The position numbers and the translations under genes were made by a program. A DNA stretch of 30,353 bases, taken from NCBI GenBank assembly GCA_002455375.1, contig DKKR01000059.1, positions 8,648 to 39,000 on the forward strand. The letters run 5' to 3'. The notes under the pieces are model-generated. The model was not told the origin of the DNA and did no database searches. It saw nothing but the letters and a program-made list of their open reading frames with translations. This DNA comes from Bacteroidetes bacterium UBA6661. GTDB lineage: Bacteria > Bacteroidota > Bacteroidia > AKYH767-A > OLB10. Below, piece after piece: positions 16,250 through 24,410 of the stretch. Position 1 is the first letter of the stretch. Every line of letters begins with the position of its first letter.

Positions 16250-18895
16250 TTATTTGATAATATTGAGCGCTCCATGATATTTTTTGGAAGTTCCGTTATG
16301 AAATTGGATTTCTATCTCATAATAATACACTCCTGCATGATTGTCTTTTGCATCCCAGCCATTTTTCCAGTCAGAATAGGATGTTACCTTTTTACCCCAG
16401 CGGTTAAAGATTGTTGTTTCTGCACTTTTAATGGAGGTGCTGTTAAACGTAAAAGTATCATTTTTGCCATCACCATTAGGAGTAACAACATTAGGAATTA
16501 TTAATGAGTCGTCAACAACTTCGATAATAGCAGATGCCGTGTCTGTACAGCCTGCATTGTCTGTTACGGTTAACACTACGTTGAATGTGCCACCATAATT
16601 AAAAATGTTAGATGCATTGTTATTTGCAGAAGCGTTTCCATCGCCAAAAGCCCATGAACCAGAAGTGTAATTCAAACTGTTGTTGGTGAAATCTACTGTC
16701 AGAGGAGCTTGGCCACTATAAACACTTGCTGTAAACGCTGCATCAATTGTTGTTGAGGTAACAGTGAAATTTGCAGTGTCGCTGCCACAGGTATTTGTTG
16801 CAGTAACTGCGTAAATGCCCGGTGTGTTAATTGTTGTTGCAGATGTAGTTGTACCATTGCTCCATAGATAACTATCACCACCTGTTGCTGTTAGTGTCAG
16901 TGTGCTGTTATTGCAAAGTATTGTTGACGGAGAAGAAATTATTGCTGTTGGTACATTTCCTTGTGTTAGATTAAAAGTAGCACTTGCTGTGCCACATGTA
17001 GAAGTGCCGGTAACAGTATATACACCTGCAGTGCTGACTGTAATTGAGTTTCCTGTCTGTCCGCCTGACCATGAATAAGATGAAGCACCTGAAGCCGTCA
17101 GCGTAGCACTTTGTCCCGGACAGATTACCATTGCAGTGGATGTTATAGAAACAGATGGTGTGTTGGTTACAGTGACATTCACAACAACAGTATCAGAGCC
17201 ACAAGCATTAGATGAGGTAACAGTATAGTTTCCTGCAGTGCTGACATTAATGGATGCCGTAGTTGCACCGGTTGACCAAAGATAGGTTGTAGCTCCTGAT
17301 GCCGTTAAAGTTGCAGATTGTCCACTACAAATATTTACTGCTGTGCCCGGTGAAATGGAAATTGAAGGAACACTGCCTGCAGTGATAGTGATTGTGTTGG
17401 ATGCTGTACCACAAGAGCTGGTACCGGTAACTGTATATGTCCCTGCAGTACTGATTGTGATTGATGGCGTAGTTTGTCCGCCTGACCAAACATAGGTGCT
17501 TGCGCCTGATGTAGTAAGCGTGATATTTTGTCCCGGACAAATTTCTGTTCCGCTGTTTGAAGTTATATTTACAACAGGTGTTGTAGTTTGTGTAACATTG
17601 ATAGTCACTGATGATGTTCCACAGGCATTGGACGAACTTACAGTATAGGTTCCTGCTGTGTTTACAGAAATTGATGATGTTGTTGCTCCGGTTGACCATT
17701 GATAAGTTGAAGCACCTGAAGCAGCTAATGTTACTGACTGACCGGCACAGATACTGACATTCGTTCCAGGTGTAACAGTAATGTTAGGAGCAGTGCCTCC
17801 TGCTATAGTTGCTGATGCTGTAGGTGTTCCGCATGTTCCTGTCACCGTAACTGAATAAGTTCCGGGAGTTAAAACGGTAATAGATTGTGTTGTTGCACCG
17901 TTGCTCCATTGGTATGCTGTTCCTGATGATGCAGTCAATGTTATACTGTCTCCGGTACAAACAGTAGAAGGACCCGTTATTGATGCAGGCTGACCATTCT
18001 GTACGATTAAGTAAATATTGCTTGTAATAGTGTCATTGCATTGCCCAATCATGGAAAACTGTATGGTGTCTGTTCCTGTAAATGTTGTATTGGTTTGATA
18101 GGTTGTGACAAGATTGTTAGGAGAACTCAAAGTGCCATTGCCACCGCTCCAAAAGTATCCTGAATAATTTCCTGAAAGATTACTTGCTGTTAGGATAACC
18201 GAATCACCGGAGCAAACTGTTGTAGCACTACTTTGTAATGTAGCTGTTAGTGAAATAATCGGAGCCTGACAACCATTGTTATAATATGTTGCATTTCCTA
18301 AAGAATCATATCCTACGCTTGATCCATCCTGTGCTGCAGTGTCTAACTGTCCGAATTGATTTATGAGTAAGTTGGGGTAGAAAGTAACAGATTGGCTACA
18401 TACTGCTCCAAAATTCATAGTTAAAATACGTGGTGTTGTAACCGTAGCAGAATAATTTCTGAAATGACCTTGTGTGTTCCCAATACATTGAAAAATGACA
18501 TACATCGTATCAGTCAGATTTGCAAAAGAGTTGAAGGCAGTATTAAAATTTTCACTGGTAATTAAAATGACCTTACTGTTTTCAGGTAAAATATCATTTG
18601 ATGGTTCAAGCAAATAACCACATGATTGAATAGTTGCATTCAAATCGGCTACTTTTTGTGCTGTTGTAGCATTTTGACAAATCCCCAAAAAGTTAAGACT
18701 TGTATTGGGCCATGTAACATTTAGCGAACTTACCTGTAATGGAGAAGCGCCTACAGTAAAACGCACCATTTCATTTTCACCTTCGGGGGTTCCACAGGCA
18801 TCTACAAGAATGCTGTTAATTGTAAAACAGCTTTGGCTATAACCAGCAGAATACAATAAAATACTGATAAAAAATAGCAGAAAATTCTTTTTCAT
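16250..18895 (-). CDS. Large secreted protein with tandem Ig-like modules, PKD domain and gliding-motility C-terminal (T9SS type B) domain
   Basis: An 881-residue surface or secreted protein. Signal peptide 1-20 (ending SAGYS, mature end QSCF). Residues 21-215 form an N-terminal domain starting CFTINSILVDACGTPEGENE, which I recognise as recurring in Bacteroidota surface proteins but cannot assign. One related module follows at about 216-300, then six Ig-like modules of about 70 residues (302-716), each with CxGQSxTL, a YxWSxGxTT turn and GTYTVT. A PKD domain with SWAFGDGNAS is at about 717-795. The C-terminal domain at about 796-881 carries NVVTPNGDGKNDTF and IFNRWGKKV, the hallmark of CHU_C-type T9SS cargo. 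It is likely an adhesin or structural surface protein; no enzyme domain was seen. The gene is single, with a terminator behind it. Confidence 0.9.
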   Translation of the reverse strand: MKKNFLLFFISILLYSAGYSQSCFTINSILVDACGTPEGENEMVRFTVGASPLQVSSLNVTWPNTSLNFLGICQNATTAQKVADLNATIQSCGYLLEPSNDILPENSKVILITSENFNTAFNSFANLTDTMYVIFQCIGNTQGHFRNYSATVTTPRILTMNFGAVCSQSVTFYPNLLINQFGQLDTAAQDGSSVGYDSLGNATYYNNGCQAPIISLTATLQSSATTVCSGDSVILTASNLSGNYSGYFWSGGNGTLSSPNNLVTTYQTNTTFTGTDTIQFSMIGQCNDTITSNIYLIVQNGQPASITGPSTVCTGDSITLTASSGTAYQWSNGATTQSITVLTPGTYSVTVTGTCGTPTASATIAGGTAPNITVTPGTNVSICAGQSVTLAASGASTYQWSTGATTSSISVNTAGTYTVSSSNACGTSSVTINVTQTTTPVVNITSNSGTEICPGQNITLTTSGASTYVWSGGQTTPSITISTAGTYTVTGTSSCGTASNTITITAGSVPSISISPGTAVNICSGQSATLTASGATTYLWSTGATTASINVSTAGNYTVTSSNACGSDTVVVNVTVTNTPSVSITSTAMVICPGQSATLTASGASSYSWSGGQTGNSITVSTAGVYTVTGTSTCGTASATFNLTQGNVPTAIISSPSTILCNNSTLTLTATGGDSYLWSNGTTTSATTINTPGIYAVTATNTCGSDTANFTVTSTTIDAAFTASVYSGQAPLTVDFTNNSLNYTSGSWAFGDGNASANNNASNIFNYGGTFNVVLTVTDNAGCTDTASAIIEVVDDSLIIPNVVTPNGDGKNDTFTFNSTSIKSAETTIFNRWGKKVTSYSDWKNGWDAKDNHAGVYYYEIEIQFHNGTSKKYHGALNIIK
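16952..17785 (-). repeat. Two tandem copies of a two-module (about 417 bp) unit inside the T9SS type B cargo gene
   Basis: Modules alternate between an A form (WSTGATT, SSNACG) and a B form (WSGGQT, GTSxCGTA). A-B at 17785-17372 (residues 371-508) and A-B at 17371-16952 (residues 509-648) resemble each other more, form for form, than neighbouring modules do. This indicates duplication of a pair rather than of single modules. Confidence 0.7.
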
Positions 18896-18992
18896 TGATA
18901 TAATATTTATGATTTAATTTTAAAATTCAGAAGTGCAAAAGTGCAGAATTTAACTCATTTCTGATGAAACAAGAGTCAAAAATATATTAAGT

Positions 18993-19451
18993 TTAATAAG
19001 GCATTATTTTCCTTTTTAAAGAATATTTTACCGTGTCTTTCTTACCCATAAGCATGGCATCCCATGTATTCTGCTCTGACAGTGAAAATGTTATGCGGTT
19101 ATAGGGTGTGATTTTGTCATTATGAAAAGTCATGGAAGTGGGATTATGCACTTCGGCTTCCCATTGCAGCATTTTAAGACTGTCGCTGTCATTGATGTAA
19201 TAAAGGCGGTTGTTTCTTAATGCAATTTTGGAAGTTCCGCCAAAAACCTGTTTATCACCTTCGAAATGATAGTTATTGTTGACAAATGCAGTATCTGATT
19301 GTTTTTTCCATTCTTCATAGAATATGTTACCGTTTCTTGCTGTGCCTTCCCATTTTCCGATTAACCAATCTAAATCGTTAAGCTTGTTCTTCTCCTTGCA
19401 TGAAGATGTAATCATAAAAATTGATAGAATAAGAAAATAAAATTTCTTCAT
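18993..19451 (-). CDS. Small lipoprotein, DUF6265-like
   Basis: A 152-residue predicted lipoprotein of unknown function. The signal ends in the lipobox ITSSC (Cys18) followed by KEKNK, typical of Bacteroidota lipoproteins. The mature part begins with DLDWLIGKWEGTA, the entry strand of lipocalin-like small barrels such as DUF6265, and continues with YEEWKKQSDTAF and a closing YSLKRKI. Such proteins could bind a small hydrophobic ligand, but nothing here names one. The gene is alone on its transcript, divergent from the DUF5723-like gene. CATTTTTG just upstream is a one-mismatch -7 box. Confidence 0.8.
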   Translation of the reverse strand: MKKFYFLILSIFMITSSCKEKNKLNDLDWLIGKWEGTARNGNIFYEEWKKQSDTAFVNNNYHFEGDKQVFGGTSKIALRNNRLYYINDSDSLKMLQWEAEVHNPTSMTFHNDKITPYNRITFSLSEQNTWDAMLMGKKDTVKYSLKRKIMPY

Positions 19452-19507
19452 GCTGCAAAAATGCAGAAATAATCCAACTTTAGGTGCATTACTTATTAAT
19501 TTTTAAC

Positions 19508-19537
19508 GTTGATTAAGAAATGCAATAATTAATTTTG
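19508..19537 (+). promoter_or_regulatory. Promoter of the DUF5723-like gene
   Basis: GTTG at 19508-19511 is followed after 18 bases by TAATTTTG at 19530-19537, a full TAnnTTTG match. A start near 19543 would leave fewer than ten bases before the GTG at 19552, which favours one of the ATG codons further down. Confidence 0.45.
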
Positions 19538-19593
19538 CAGCAATTCAGAAAGTGAAACCGGATAGTATGTTGCAAACTTTTTTTAGACTTAAA

Positions 19594-21027
19594 ATGCTGA
19601 AAAGGCATTTGAGTTTGGCTTGTTTTATAGCTTTTCTTAGTAGTGTTAATCTATCCTATGGACAGGAAATGAATGGTATAGCACATAGCAATTTCGCAGG
19701 AAATATGGGAATAGAAATGAATCCTGCTTCCATTGCAACAATGCCTTATCGCTTTGAATTTAATATACTGTCGGGAGATATTTTTTTTCAGAATGATTAT
19801 ATTTACTTTCCGGCCTCAGACATTCCAACAGGTAAGTTTGCAAGGTTTGAGCCATTACGTCACGAAGATTATAGTGATCATTATGATAAAACACCGAAGA
19901 ATGCTTATGGCAATTTATTGCTTAAAGGTCCGTCTGCTGTTTGGCGTAATGAAGAAGCAGCTTTCGGAATTCATTTTTCATTACGCAGCCAGTTAAGCGC
20001 AATAAAAGTACCTTATCATTTGGCTAAATTTCTATGGGAGGGAAGTGACTATAGCCCACAACATAAAATTCCGTGGAATTCTACTTCCTTCAGTGCAGGC
20101 GCTTTGGTGTATGCCGAAGCCGGATTTACTTTCGCTAAAACAATTTTAACAAACCGACAAAATATTACAACAGCCGGTGGCACAGTCAATTTTTTGTTGG
20201 GGATGAGCGGTACTTATATCAATTCAACTGTACTTGATTATAATTTTACAGATGCATCATTATTGAATATAAAAAATATTGAAGTTGACTACGGTCATTC
20301 AATTCCTAATGATGATAAAAAGAATTATCTGCATCCGCGAGGTGCAGGGGCTTCCATGAGTTTTGGCATACAACATTTCTTTAATTACATCAACCAGGCA
20401 TACAAACCCGGCATGTCAGGAATTAAGTTAAAGAAATACGATCTGAAACTTGGGCTTTCTCTCATTGATCTCGGCTTCATTAGGTTTAATGGTAATGCAA
20501 GGACTTTTAGTCTGAAGAATGCATCTGCTGTTTGGCCCGGATTTGATACCACAAAGATTACAGGCTATGAACATGCCGATTCAATATTTAGTGCAAAGCT
20601 TTATGGCGATGCCAACATATCACGGAGTGGCAGTGGTTTTAATATGATACTTCCTGCTGCTGCATCATTTCAGGTTGACTGGAGCATTACTCCAAAATAT
20701 TATCTCAATCTGGCAGTCATTCAGAATATTCAGATTTTTGACAGAAGTGTAACACGTGCTTCGCAAGTTTCTTTTACACCTCGATTTGAAACCAGAAGAG
20801 TAGAGGTGAGTTTACCAATGTCATTGTATCAGTACAATTTTTTCAGAGCAGGTATTGCTATTCGTTATAAGTGGTTTGTTCTTGGTAGTGATAATCTTGG
20901 CTGGTGGCCGGGTTTGTATGAAATGAATGGACTTGATTTTTATTTTGGTTTTAAATATACCAGTGATATTTACGATAACATTAGGTTTAAAAAAGGTAAA
21001 GGAGGTCATTGTCCGGCTTACAAGTAG
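19594..21027 (+). CDS. Exported DUF5723-like outer-membrane barrel protein
   Basis: A protein of about 477 residues in the style of Bacteroidota DUF5723 proteins, which look like outer-membrane beta-barrels of unknown function. The N-terminal part after the signal peptide reads NFAGNMGIEMNPASIATMPYRF, typical of this group. The rest is rich in alternating beta strands with aromatic ends, including GLSLIDLGFIRF and a final YFGFKYTSDIYDN. Three in-frame starts are possible: GTG 19552, ATG 19567 and ATG 19594. The last gives a compact signal peptide (MLKRHLSLACFIAFLSSV, ending YGQ) and an AT-rich leader, and the promoter lies too near the GTG. The family name is from memory and carries moderate certainty. 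Confidence 0.75.
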   Translation: MLKRHLSLACFIAFLSSVNLSYGQEMNGIAHSNFAGNMGIEMNPASIATMPYRFEFNILSGDIFFQNDYIYFPASDIPTGKFARFEPLRHEDYSDHYDKTPKNAYGNLLLKGPSAVWRNEEAAFGIHFSLRSQLSAIKVPYHLAKFLWEGSDYSPQHKIPWNSTSFSAGALVYAEAGFTFAKTILTNRQNITTAGGTVNFLLGMSGTYINSTVLDYNFTDASLLNIKNIEVDYGHSIPNDDKKNYLHPRGAGASMSFGIQHFFNYINQAYKPGMSGIKLKKYDLKLGLSLIDLGFIRFNGNARTFSLKNASAVWPGFDTTKITGYEHADSIFSAKLYGDANISRSGSGFNMILPAAASFQVDWSITPKYYLNLAVIQNIQIFDRSVTRASQVSFTPRFETRRVEVSLPMSLYQYNFFRAGIAIRYKWFVLGSDNLGWWPGLYEMNGLDFYFGFKYTSDIYDNIRFKKGKGGHCPAYK

Positions 21028-21226
21028 GATGATGCATGATTAATTCAGCATACAGCAATTTTTTTTAGTGATGATTAACTTCGGATGACAGAGGCAAGGA
21101 GTGATGCGTTGAAATTGATAAGGCAGGATGCAGCGTGCAACATTCAGAATAAATGATTCAGAATAATTTCGTGTACCTTTTAAGTATTTTTGTTTTAGTA
21201 CTGTCAGATAAAATTTTATAAAAAAT

Positions 21227-21263
21227 AAAGGAGACAGCAGAACGTTTTCTGCTGAGCTCCTTT
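21227..21263 (-). terminator. Strong terminator behind the CxxC lipoprotein gene
   Basis: AAAGGAG pairs with CTCCTTT and CAGCAGAA with TTCTGCTG, a 15-bp stem with a small bulge and the loop CGTT. On the minus strand it is followed by a T-rich run. It begins 27 bases after the stop at 21290. Confidence 0.8.
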
Positions 21264-21289
21264 AAGGGTGGGAATAAAATCCCCGTTTT

Positions 21290-22012
21290 TTATAAGGTGC
21301 GTTTACCATCAACGGTAACGGTATTGCCGCTGTTGTCAGTAAATGTACCATCAATATCATCACCGGAAAGTGTTGCAACTTTGATGTTGTTATCATCAAA
21401 TAAATCTCCTGATGATGTAATTGTTCCGGAAACATCATTGGTTGCTGTCTGACCATTTTCACGTGATATTCCACCCCATTGACCTAATGGTCTTGAGAGT
21501 AGAATATTAAACGTTCCTGTCTCCGGCTCTGTAGTAGAATAGGTGCCTTCAAAGCCTTCAACCAAGGCATTTGAAGTTTCTTTTATGATTGTAAATACTG
21601 CATTTGGATGACCCGGAATATTTGATGAAATAATTTGCGGTGTACTTCCATTGTTTTGAACAGAGAAAGTAATACTCACCGCTTGTCCGTTTAATGTGCC
21701 TGTAAAAGGAGCAATGTAAGGCTGGCCACTAACCCAACTAACTGTAGAGGTTAGTATAGCCGAAACACCATCAACAACCATGGTTGCTGTAATGTCATTC
21801 GTGCCATTCTGAATGGAAAACTTTATGGTGCCTGAAGAGCCAATCAATATGCCTTTATAAACACCTTTGCTGCTTCCATCGTTGGCAGCTAATGCTTCTG
21901 CCTGAGTTACACAACTGCTGCACGTATAATGAGGATTGTCTTTGTCTTTCTTTTTGCATGAAGTAAAAGTCAATGTGGCAATGCATAAAATGGGAATGAT
22001 TATCTTTTTCAT
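21290..22012 (-). CDS. Lipoprotein of unknown function with CxxC
   Basis: A 240-residue predicted lipoprotein. The signal peptide ends in a lipobox (FTSC, Cys19) followed by KKKDKDN. A CSSC pair (Cys31 and Cys34) follows at once, able to form a disulfide or hold a metal. The rest is beta-rich and seems to hold two related halves: one starts KGVYKGILIGSSGTIKFSI, the other FEGTYSTTEPETGTFNILL. The C-terminal part, GTFTDNSGNTVTVDGK, is turn-rich. I recognise no enzyme motif. It begins 29 bases after the stop of the large exported protein gene on the same strand, so the two are very likely co-transcribed, and a strong terminator closes the unit. Confidence 0.8.
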   Translation of the reverse strand: MKKIIIPILCIATLTFTSCKKKDKDNPHYTCSSCVTQAEALAANDGSSKGVYKGILIGSSGTIKFSIQNGTNDITATMVVDGVSAILTSTVSWVSGQPYIAPFTGTLNGQAVSITFSVQNNGSTPQIISSNIPGHPNAVFTIIKETSNALVEGFEGTYSTTEPETGTFNILLSRPLGQWGGISRENGQTATNDVSGTITSSGDLFDDNNIKVATLSGDDIDGTFTDNSGNTVTVDGKRTL

Positions 22013-22041
22013 TTTTTCTATTTTTTAATTGTAATTAATGA

Positions 22042-23664
22042 TTAACGGAAAGTGTATTTGCCTAACCAAATGTTTTTGTAATCCTCATCATGTCCGATGT
22101 AGAAACGGTTGTTATCTTTATCTGTCAGGCTGGTGATACTATGATAGACTAAGTATTTTCCTTTTTCACCCAGCTCGGTAAAGTTGCTTACTGAGTGATT
22201 AGAAAGTGTGATATTGGCGATGCGTGGAAAGTAATGCGATGAAAGAGAGAAATTGCCGCTATATGCAGCCGCTACTGAAGCATAATATTTAGCTGCCTGC
22301 ACTTCTAAAATTTCCCAATAGACAGATTTACCATCTGCAGATGGAATAAAGTTTTGAATTGCCGAAAACACTTCGTTTTTACTATCATCTAAAAGTTTGT
22401 TCACCGCATATTGTGCTACTAATTTTCCCTGATTGTCAAATTGCATGCATACATAGTCGTAATATCTGAATTCATAGGAGTTGCCACCATTCACTACTTT
22501 TTTATCAGACAACTGACCTGCAACCAGCACATCACCGGAGGGTGCAACAAAAAGATTTTCAATAACTATTTTCTTTCCGGTATAGGGTTGGCCTTTTTTC
22601 TGTGAAGGAGGAGTAACCATTTTTGTTTTAAAATCTTTTACCGGCTCTGTGGAAGCAAATGCAAGTTTACCATCAGAGAATCTCAATAAGTGCAAGTTTG
22701 TAAATTCAGTTTCCATGGCGCGTTTTTCGTATTTGTCCATTTGCCTGTTATTGGAAGTTGAGTATCCGGGATTGTCAATAGGAGCATAACTGGTAAATAC
22801 CTTATTGTAGGCCTCATTGCTTTTGTCAGATCCGGCAATGAAATACAAGTCACCGTTAGCTTCGCTATAATCCATTATCAACATGTTGGGCGATGGCGAA
22901 GTAAACTCATTGCTTTTTGCAACCTTGCTGTCTGCACTACATTCAATGAAATAATATTTTTTGGTGTCACTCATACCTTCATTAGGTGCAAATACAGCAA
23001 AAATGTTTCCTGATTTCAGTGTACCACAATAAACCAAGGAATATTTTCCTTGTAACGGCAGTTTTGTTTCAGTCATGTTTAAACCTTTGTCAACGTGAAG
23101 ACAAACAAACTGATCATCATCACCGCTGTCATAGCTGGCAAGTATCAGCACGCTGCCATCATCGTCATTGCCATAAGCAGCAAAGCCTCTGTACTTGCTA
23201 TCATTATTCTTTGGTTTTACAACTTCTTTTGAAATACGGCTGCCCCATTGATATTTTTGTTTATCGAAATTCCAGTTTCTTTCCCAGACTTCCTGTTGCA
23301 GATTTAAAGACATACTCATTACATTAAATGAGTTGCCACCACCAACAAATGCTTTTATCAAAGTAACTTTTTGGTCAGGCTGTGTTTGTTTGTCTTCTTT
23401 TGTCTTTTCAACTCCGATGAATTTCAGATTTTTATCAAAGACATAATCTTCGTAATTAACCTGATCACTCTTTTTGTCAACCTTCATTTTGTAAGTCATT
23501 CTGATGTTGCCGTCAGCACTTAGCTCGGCATTTGCCAGAATACCTTTTTGAGCAGGTTTCGACAACTCATGTGTTGTTTCATTGTTTTGTGCAATGAGAG
23601 CGGTCGGGAAGAGGATGGCAGAAGCAAGCCATACTGCGGAAAATTTTGGTAACGTTTGTTTCAT
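22042..23664 (-). CDS. Large exported beta-rich protein of unknown function
   Basis: A 540-residue protein with a signal peptide (MKQTLPKFSAVWLASAILFP, ending ALIAQ) and no lipobox, so periplasmic, outer-membrane-associated or secreted. The mature part shows repeated short strand patterns such as DDGSVLILASYDSGDDDQFV, LKSGNIFAVFAPNEG, ANGDLYFIAGSDKSNE and PSGDVLVAGQL, as in a beta-propeller, but no named family is certain. It ends FYIGHDEDYKNIWLGKYTFR, with no T9SS tail. It has a good promoter of its own, lies 70 bases after the response regulator gene, and is followed by the CxxC lipoprotein gene 29 bases on. The context suggests an envelope-related protein under control of the adjacent two-component pair, which is inference. 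Confidence 0.78.
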   Translation of the reverse strand: MKQTLPKFSAVWLASAILFPTALIAQNNETTHELSKPAQKGILANAELSADGNIRMTYKMKVDKKSDQVNYEDYVFDKNLKFIGVEKTKEDKQTQPDQKVTLIKAFVGGGNSFNVMSMSLNLQQEVWERNWNFDKQKYQWGSRISKEVVKPKNNDSKYRGFAAYGNDDDGSVLILASYDSGDDDQFVCLHVDKGLNMTETKLPLQGKYSLVYCGTLKSGNIFAVFAPNEGMSDTKKYYFIECSADSKVAKSNEFTSPSPNMLIMDYSEANGDLYFIAGSDKSNEAYNKVFTSYAPIDNPGYSTSNNRQMDKYEKRAMETEFTNLHLLRFSDGKLAFASTEPVKDFKTKMVTPPSQKKGQPYTGKKIVIENLFVAPSGDVLVAGQLSDKKVVNGGNSYEFRYYDYVCMQFDNQGKLVAQYAVNKLLDDSKNEVFSAIQNFIPSADGKSVYWEILEVQAAKYYASVAAAYSGNFSLSSHYFPRIANITLSNHSVSNFTELGEKGKYLVYHSITSLTDKDNNRFYIGHDEDYKNIWLGKYTFR

Positions 23665-23686
23665 TTTTTGTTTTTTTTTAATGAAA

Positions 23687-23718
23687 CAAAATTAGCCCCT
23701 GTGTAAAGGTTAGTCAAT
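23687..23718 (-). promoter_or_regulatory. Promoter of the large exported protein gene and lipoprotein gene
   Basis: On the minus strand ATTG (23718-23715) is followed after 20 bases by TAATTTTG (23694-23687), a full -7 match. The sequence AGTAGTA at 23727-23733, half of the palindrome in front of the regulator gene, lies just upstream of the -33 element. Confidence 0.45.
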
Positions 23719-23734
23719 CACCATTTAGTAGTAA

Positions 23735-24358
23735 TTATTTTTTGAAAACTTTGTTAAGCGCTTCAGTTCTTGAATTTACCTGAAGTTTGTGATAGATATT
23801 CCGAATGTGTGTGCGGACGGTTTCTGTACTTAAAAAAAGTTGATCGGCAATTTCCTTATATCTCATTCCTTTAGAAAGTAAATCAACAATGAGTCGTTCG
23901 CGTTCAGACAATTTTTCATATTCCGGACTTACAGGTGTTTCCATAAAACTTGAAACCACTTTGCGTGCAATATGGCTGTTCATTGGAGAACCACCTCTGT
24001 AAACATCATTTATAGCATCTAATAATTTTGATGGTTGTGTTGTTTTGGTGAGGTAACCCATGGCACCGGCTTTCAGTGCTTTAAAAACATGCTCAGAATC
24101 ATCGAATGAAGTACATATCAAAAAATTGGTTGACGGGCATTTGTCTTTTAATTCAAGAATACAATCTATGCCGGTCTTGCCTCCTAACTGAATGTCTGTC
24201 AGCACTACATCAAGTTGCAAAGTAGGTATGATATTTATGGCATCTTCTGCATTTGAGAATAAATGTTTGCAGGAAAAGCCTTCACTGCCATCAATTAATA
24301 TTTGCAGATTCTCTCTAATGTGCTTTTCGTCTTCAATGATACCAACCTGAATTGTCAT
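23735..24358 (-). CDS. NarL/LuxR-type response regulator
   Basis: A 207-residue two-component regulator. The receiver domain (residues 1-120) has the acidic pocket EDE at 9-11, the phosphoacceptor Asp55 in VVLTDIQL, Thr83 in ICTS and Lys105 in YLTK, all the switch residues expected. The C-terminal domain (about 147-207) is a LuxR-type helix-turn-helix: LSERERLIVDLLSKGMRYKE, then IADQLFLSTETVRTHIRNIY. It should be phosphorylated by the kinase encoded 39 bases upstream on the same strand. A TATATTTG -7 box ends five bases before the ATG, and a perfect palindrome covers the expected -33 position, so the gene may have its own self-regulated promoter as well as read-through from the kinase gene. 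Confidence 0.95.
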   Translation of the reverse strand: MTIQVGIIEDEKHIRENLQILIDGSEGFSCKHLFSNAEDAINIIPTLQLDVVLTDIQLGGKTGIDCILELKDKCPSTNFLICTSFDDSEHVFKALKAGAMGYLTKTTQPSKLLDAINDVYRGGSPMNSHIARKVVSSFMETPVSPEYEKLSERERLIVDLLSKGMRYKEIADQLFLSTETVRTHIRNIYHKLQVNSRTEALNKVFKK

Positions 24359-24362
24359 AAGA

Positions 24363-24370
24363 CAAATATA
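24363..24370 (-). promoter_or_regulatory. -7 promoter box directly before the response regulator gene
   Basis: The minus strand reads TATATTTG, a full match to TAnnTTTG, only four bases from the ATG at 24358. A transcript would start at or next to the start codon, so the message would be leaderless or nearly so. Confidence 0.4.
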
Positions 24371-24390
24371 GGTCTTTCATTAGCAAATGC

Positions 24391-24410
24391 TATACTACTA
24401 AAGTAGTATA
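24391..24410. promoter_or_regulatory. Perfect 20-bp palindrome, candidate operator of the NarL-type regulator
   Basis: TATACTACT and AGTAGTATA are exact inverted copies separated by AA. Trimmed to seven bases per arm, it has the 7-2-7 layout of NarL sites (TACYYMT, two bases, AKRRGTA), and each arm fits that consensus at six of seven positions. It spans the last codons and stop of the kinase gene and begins 20 bases upstream of the -7 box of the regulator gene, where the -33 element would lie. No T run follows, so a terminator is less likely. Confidence 0.5.

Noticed and set aside
16952..17785. CRISPR array or DNA satellite
   Set aside because: The repeats are about 210 bp protein modules in one open frame with codon-level variation, without short identical repeats and spacers.
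18926..18950. AGTGCAAAAGTGCAG near-repeat upstream of the T9SS type B cargo gene
   Set aside because: Too short and imperfect; no promoter box is positioned relative to it.
21142..21166. Direct repeat ATTCAGAATAA twice, three bases apart, in the 200-base gap after the DUF5723-like gene
   Set aside because: Short, AT-rich and not near a start codon; the gap otherwise shows no gene, RNA or promoter that I can support.
24391..24410. Palindrome as a terminator of the kinase gene
   Set aside because: No T run follows on either strand, the stem is AT-rich and the loop would be only two bases, which RNA cannot form well; the operator reading fits better.
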